A program made the position numbers and the translations under genes. Under the pieces are notes generated by a model. That model worked only from the letters and a program-made list of their open reading frames with translations. It ran no database searches and had not been told where the DNA came from. Shown here one piece after another: positions 60,902 to 64,000 of a stretch of 64,000 bases of DNA. The DNA is from Pedobacter sp. Leaf176. Lineage in GTDB: Bacteria > Bacteroidota > Bacteroidia > Sphingobacteriales > Sphingobacteriaceae. The stretch lies in assembly GCF_001424305.1 (NCBI RefSeq), contig NZ_LMPD01000006.1:389285-453284 (forward strand), given 5' to 3'. Position 1 is the first letter of the stretch. Each line of letters opens with the position of its first letter.

Positions 60902-61993
60902 TTAAACGAGCCACCACTGTTCAAAGTGAGAAATCTTGTTAAGTACAATTGTTTCGCCCAATTTCGGCGTTAATAGGTTTAATTGTTTACGTTTAGCCTC
61001 CTTAGTTACCCTTTCAATCGGCTCATTCCATGGATGCATGGACAAACTGAACTTAGCCCAATGCACCGGTAATAAAGCTTTGGCCTTGAGGTCGATAGCT
61101 GCCTGAACAGTTTGTTCAGGATACATATGAATGAATGGCCACATTTCATTGTATTGGCCACATTCTAAGAATGCGATATCGAACGGACCGTGTGCGTTCC
61201 CTATTTCTTCGAAATGTTTATCATAACCTGAGTCGCCACCCAAAAACAATTTTGAATCTGACAAGTCCAGCACAAATGCCGACCAAAGTGTTTGGTTTCG
61301 TTTAAATTTACGGCCGGTAAAATGTCGGGCCGGTACAGCCGTAAATTTTATGGAATTAAAAAACGTGACAGACTGGTTCCAATAAAGCTCATTTATTTTT
61401 CCTTTAGGAATACCCCATCGTTCTAAATGTGCACCTACCCCAATCGGGGTTACAATTGTATTCACATTTGGTGCAATTTTTAAAATACTTGGGTAATCGA
61501 GGTGATCATAATGATCGTGTGTGATTACCAAAATATCGATATTTAAGAAATCTTCTGCCTTAACAAATTCTGTTCCCGGAAAAGCTTTACTCCCTATAAA
61601 AGAAAAAGGCGATGGCGTACTGTTAAAAATCGGGTCAATTAAAATGCGTTTGTCGCCGGCTTTTATAAGATAAGAAGAATGGCCAAACCAGATAATTTCT
61701 GTTGATTTACTAATCGGTTCGCTATTCAAATCCGGATTCACAATTTTTATTGGCTTCGAAGGGATTTTATTAGGGTACTTGCCAAAAAGGAATTTTATCA
61801 AAACATCAAAAAAAGAGACGCCTTCAGGTTGCATCGGTGTAACCGACAAATTGTGTAAAGCCCCATCTTTATAATTTGGCAATTGATGAATTGAAATTGC
61901 TCTGTTACCTTTTGGTAAGCGACCAAAAACCGGCAAATTCATAACGACAAATGCGATTACAACAAGAATCAATAGGATATAGAAAACGAACAT
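60902..61993 (-). CDS. Membrane-anchored MBL-fold hydrolase
   Basis: 363 residues. An N-terminal hydrophobic segment (FYILLILVVIAFVVMNL) anchors the protein; the metal motif is THDHYDHLDY (HxHxDH), with GGDSGYDKHFEEI and LPVHWAKFSLS downstream. It resembles the UlaG/NAPE-PLD-like branch of metallo-beta-lactamase hydrolases, whose substrates include phosphodiesters or lactones; the substrate here is unknown. The domain faces the periplasm if the anchor is uncleaved. Confidence 0.86.
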   Translation of the reverse strand: MFVFYILLILVVIAFVVMNLPVFGRLPKGNRAISIHQLPNYKDGALHNLSVTPMQPEGVSFFDVLIKFLFGKYPNKIPSKPIKIVNPDLNSEPISKSTEIIWFGHSSYLIKAGDKRILIDPIFNSTPSPFSFIGSKAFPGTEFVKAEDFLNIDILVITHDHYDHLDYPSILKIAPNVNTIVTPIGVGAHLERWGIPKGKINELYWNQSVTFFNSIKFTAVPARHFTGRKFKRNQTLWSAFVLDLSDSKLFLGGDSGYDKHFEEIGNAHGPFDIAFLECGQYNEMWPFIHMYPEQTVQAAIDLKAKALLPVHWAKFSLSMHPWNEPIERVTKEAKRKQLNLLTPKLGETIVLNKISHFEQWWLV

Positions 61994-62138
61994 TGTTTTT
62001 TGCAGCTAAAGTAGCTTGATTTTCTTCATTAAAAAAATGCTTAAGTACAGCTGGTGTAAAGATTTTAATTTACACTTGCATCAGGGTTTGATTGTAATTA
62101 TGATGCCTTATACAGTAGCTAATGAAATATACAAATAA

Positions 62139-63092
62139 TTAAAATTTTTCTGGCTCCAAACGCCCCCTATTTATACTTCCAGGCAAAATATTGTACATTT
62201 TTCTAAAAGCAACAGTGAAATGTTGCGCATTTTTATAACCGACTAAAAAAGCGACTTCATTTACAGTTTTCTTTTCTTTTAATAAATAGTTATAGGCACT
62301 TTCCATTCTAACCTTATTTAGGTATCCGAAAACCGTGTAACCAGTTAATTCCTTAAAGCCAATTTTGAGCTTATAATCATTTATACCGACCCGCCGGGAT
62401 AACTCCATTAACGAATTGGGTGTCTGAATGTTTTCTTCTACCAACTTCTTAGCCAATAATATTTTATCAATATCATGTTTTTTTAGAGAGGATGTTGACT
62501 CGATGGCTGCTTTATTAATGTAAAAAGCCAGTAACTCATAAACTTTTGCTTCAATTGAGATTCTCTCAACGCGTTTGTGGTTTTTCTGACTAATCATTAA
62601 ATTTAAGACCAATCTGACTTCCGGATCAATTGATACGGAATTATAAATGGCAATATCATTGTAGAATTCTTCACCTGTTAAATTTTTATAATGTTGTCTG
62701 CTTAGCTGTAGACATAGGTATTCTGTATTGTTACTAAGACGCACTATCAGATTGTTAAAAACCCCGCTGCCTATATACTGCTGATTGCCCGTCAAAGTAA
62801 TTACCTCCTGTTGTGAAATATTCCTGAATTTCATTTCTCCTGTTAAACAGAAAAGAAAAAATACTTGTTCATCTGAATTTTCAACATAGATTTCTACGGG
62901 TATTTCTGATTTAACTTTAGAAAAACCGATGTATGTTCCATTAAACCATTTTTCATTTAACCAGATGGTAAAGGTCCCATTGTCTATTTGACATGCTCGT
63001 TCTTCGACAAATAATCCGGTATCAAAATCATCAGGATAGATACTTTCTAAAAGTAATTTTCCGCTACGATAATCTGATAGTCTAATCCTCAT
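62139..63092 (-). CDS. AraC-family transcriptional regulator
   Basis: 317 residues: an N-terminal sensing region of about 200 residues and a C-terminal AraC DNA-binding domain with two helix-turn-helix units (LMELSRRVGINDYKLKIGFKEL and VNEVAFLVGYKNAQHFTVAFRK). It is divergent from a TonB-dependent receptor gene, an arrangement typical of regulators that control an iron or nutrient uptake receptor (PchR-like logic). Two 14-base direct repeats 21 bases apart in the 162-base gap are its likely operator. The inducer is unknown. Confidence 0.9.
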   Translation of the reverse strand: MRIRLSDYRSGKLLLESIYPDDFDTGLFVEERACQIDNGTFTIWLNEKWFNGTYIGFSKVKSEIPVEIYVENSDEQVFFLFCLTGEMKFRNISQQEVITLTGNQQYIGSGVFNNLIVRLSNNTEYLCLQLSRQHYKNLTGEEFYNDIAIYNSVSIDPEVRLVLNLMISQKNHKRVERISIEAKVYELLAFYINKAAIESTSSLKKHDIDKILLAKKLVEENIQTPNSLMELSRRVGINDYKLKIGFKELTGYTVFGYLNKVRMESAYNYLLKEKKTVNEVAFLVGYKNAQHFTVAFRKMYNILPGSINRGRLEPEKF

Positions 63093-63130
63093 TCAATTTT
63101 CTTTATTCAAGAGCGCTGATATAAACATCA

Positions 63131-63161
63131 GCATTATCATTATTTAGATTCTTTCTAAATA
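63131..63161. promoter_or_regulatory. Inverted repeat and Fur-like stretch upstream of the receptor
   Basis: TATTTAGA (63141-63148) and TCTAAATA (63154-63161) form a perfect 8-bp inverted repeat with a 5-base spacer. The bases 63131-63146 read in reverse as TAAATAATGATAATGC, which resembles half of the Fur consensus. Possible iron-responsive site for the receptor. Confidence 0.4.
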
Positions 63162-63196
63162 ATCCGTTTCACGTTGTTAATTATCCGTTTCGCGTT
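63162..63196. promoter_or_regulatory. Candidate AraC operator: two 14-base direct repeats
   Basis: ATCCGTTTCACGTT (63162-63175) and ATCCGTTTCGCGTT (63183-63196) match at 13 of 14 positions and are 21 bases apart, two helical turns, so an AraC dimer would contact them on one face. They lie between the AraC gene and the TonB-dependent receptor gene. Confidence 0.7.
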
Positions 63197-63254
63197 ATCT
63201 CCTGTTTTTGATAATCTTCAAATTTGCACAATAATTTATAATTAGTCTAAATAA

Positions 63255-64000
63255 ATGAAAATATATTTATCAATTATTCTTTTAATGATTGGTTTTGATG
63301 CTTTAAGTCAGGATATAAAGCCTGATACCACGAAGGCAAAAGATCTAAAAGATGTTGTAATAACAGGTCAATTTGTACCTCAGACATTAAAGAACTCTGT
63401 TTATAACATTAGAACCATAAGCGCAGAAAGGATAAGATTGAGAGCAGCCACAAATGTTCAACAAGTTTTAAACACTGAACTCGGTTTCCGCTTCAGTAAT
63501 GATTTGACACTCGGAACTACCGATGTTCAACTGATGGGGATGACGGGTAGAAACATCAAAATTCTATTAGATGGCGTACCCATGGTAGACCGATCAGATA
63601 CCCGCGAAAGCTTGAATCAGATTGACATAAATACGGTTGAGCGAATTGAAATTGTAGAAGGTCCGATGTCGGTTGTATATGGAACGGATGCATTGGCAGG
63701 CGTTATTAACATCATTACGAAAAATAGCGGCAAATCACTGATAAGCATATCGGCAAGGATGCAGGAAGAAACCGCAGGTAATGAATATAGCGCCTTTTCC
63801 GGAAGTGGTAATCATAACCAGAGCATCAGTGCCAGTTTTCAAAAAAATGGATGGAATGCTTTAGCCGGCTTTAGTCATAACGAATTCGGAGGGTGGAACA
63901 TGGCGGCAAAAACTGCAACACTTGCAGAGGTTGAAGCCGATGGAAACCGATGGAAACCTAAAGCGCAATGGTTGGGGAACACTAAAATTGGATACAGGAC
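63255..64000 (+). CDS. TonB-dependent receptor, 3'-truncated by the window edge
   Basis: Open from ATG 63255 to the end of the window (248 codons plus two bases). A signal peptide MKIYLSIILLMIGFDALSQ is followed by a short N-terminus with no carboxypeptidase domain, a TonB-box-like LKDVVITGQ and the plug domain (about residues 50-155, with GRNIKILLDGVPMVDR and YGTDALAGVINIITK), then barrel strands. The divergent AraC regulator and the operator repeats suggest a regulated uptake system such as siderophore or heme import; the ligand is unknown. The barrel end lies beyond 64000. Confidence 0.88.
   Translation, partial: MKIYLSIILLMIGFDALSQDIKPDTTKAKDLKDVVITGQFVPQTLKNSVYNIRTISAERIRLRAATNVQQVLNTELGFRFSNDLTLGTTDVQLMGMTGRNIKILLDGVPMVDRSDTRESLNQIDINTVERIEIVEGPMSVVYGTDALAGVINIITKNSGKSLISISARMQEETAGNEYSAFSGSGNHNQSISASFQKNGWNALAGFSHNEFGGWNMAAKTATLAEVEADGNRWKPKAQWLGNTKIGYR

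Overview
The window is AT-rich chromosomal DNA from a Bacteroidetes bacterium, most likely family Sphingobacteriaceae and Pedobacter-like. The signs are TAnnTTTG promoter boxes, TonB-dependent receptors including one with a carboxypeptidase-regulatory-like domain, a Bacteroidetes-type LptD, DUF3667 and DUF6364 proteins, a TPR/PD40/OmpA protein, and dispersed intergenic palindromes of the TGTCATGCTGAG type. I see about 62 protein genes (one cut off at the right edge), no rRNA or tRNA gene, no insertion sequence, no prophage and no CRISPR array.

Layout. 85-6006: four-gene DNA repair cluster (MBL-fold exonuclease, ATP-dependent DNA ligase, Lhr-Core-type helicase, metallophosphoesterase PdeM). 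6007-12370, minus strand: thioredoxin, a ferritin-like di-iron candidate, a 2-oxoacid dehydrogenase E2, CinA and LptD. 12445-15200, plus: two tandem amidases and an MlaD-family protein. 15526-19243, minus: RNase Z, a STAS protein, PurC, a small unknown protein and PhoH. 19347-20967, plus: SAM hydrolase-type protein, a membrane-anchored coiled-coil protein and an overlapping 48-residue gene. 21017-30254, minus: SerA and SerC (serine synthesis), a TonB-dependent receptor, Rpe, PNPase, S15, and a nucleotidyltransferase with a small partner.

30340-37443: thioesterase, a MATE exporter behind a long leader with two short ORFs, LepA, FolD, a VapBC-like pair, a Rieske protein and QueE. 37482-46433: TPR/PD40/OmpA protein, DUF2071, KdsA, RecQ, KdsD, ManC and RlmB. 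KdsA and KdsD flank RecQ and make a Kdo precursor for lipopolysaccharide, which fits the LptD gene. 46632-55258: DnaB, ChrA, a TPR protein, EtfB/EtfA, a bifunctional-nuclease-family protein, an MFS nucleoside permease and DUF3667. 55332-64000: citrate synthase, a DUF3347 lipoprotein, two paralogous outer-membrane barrels, MiaA behind a homing-endonuclease-like protein, a small unknown protein, an MBL hydrolase, and an AraC regulator divergent from a TonB-dependent receptor that runs off the end.

Most of the window is ordinary core genome. The places that most merit a second look are the VSR/GNAT-like protein upstream of miaA, the MATE leader, the 21-bp-phased operator repeats between AraC and the receptor, the ferritin-like protein beside thioredoxin, the nucleotidyltransferase cassette, and the overlooked 48-residue gene. 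Several genes (lepA, dnaB, the 67-residue gene at 30254) have the start codon only 4-7 bases after a TAnnTTTG box, which suggests leaderless transcripts. I found no clearly undescribed multi-gene system.
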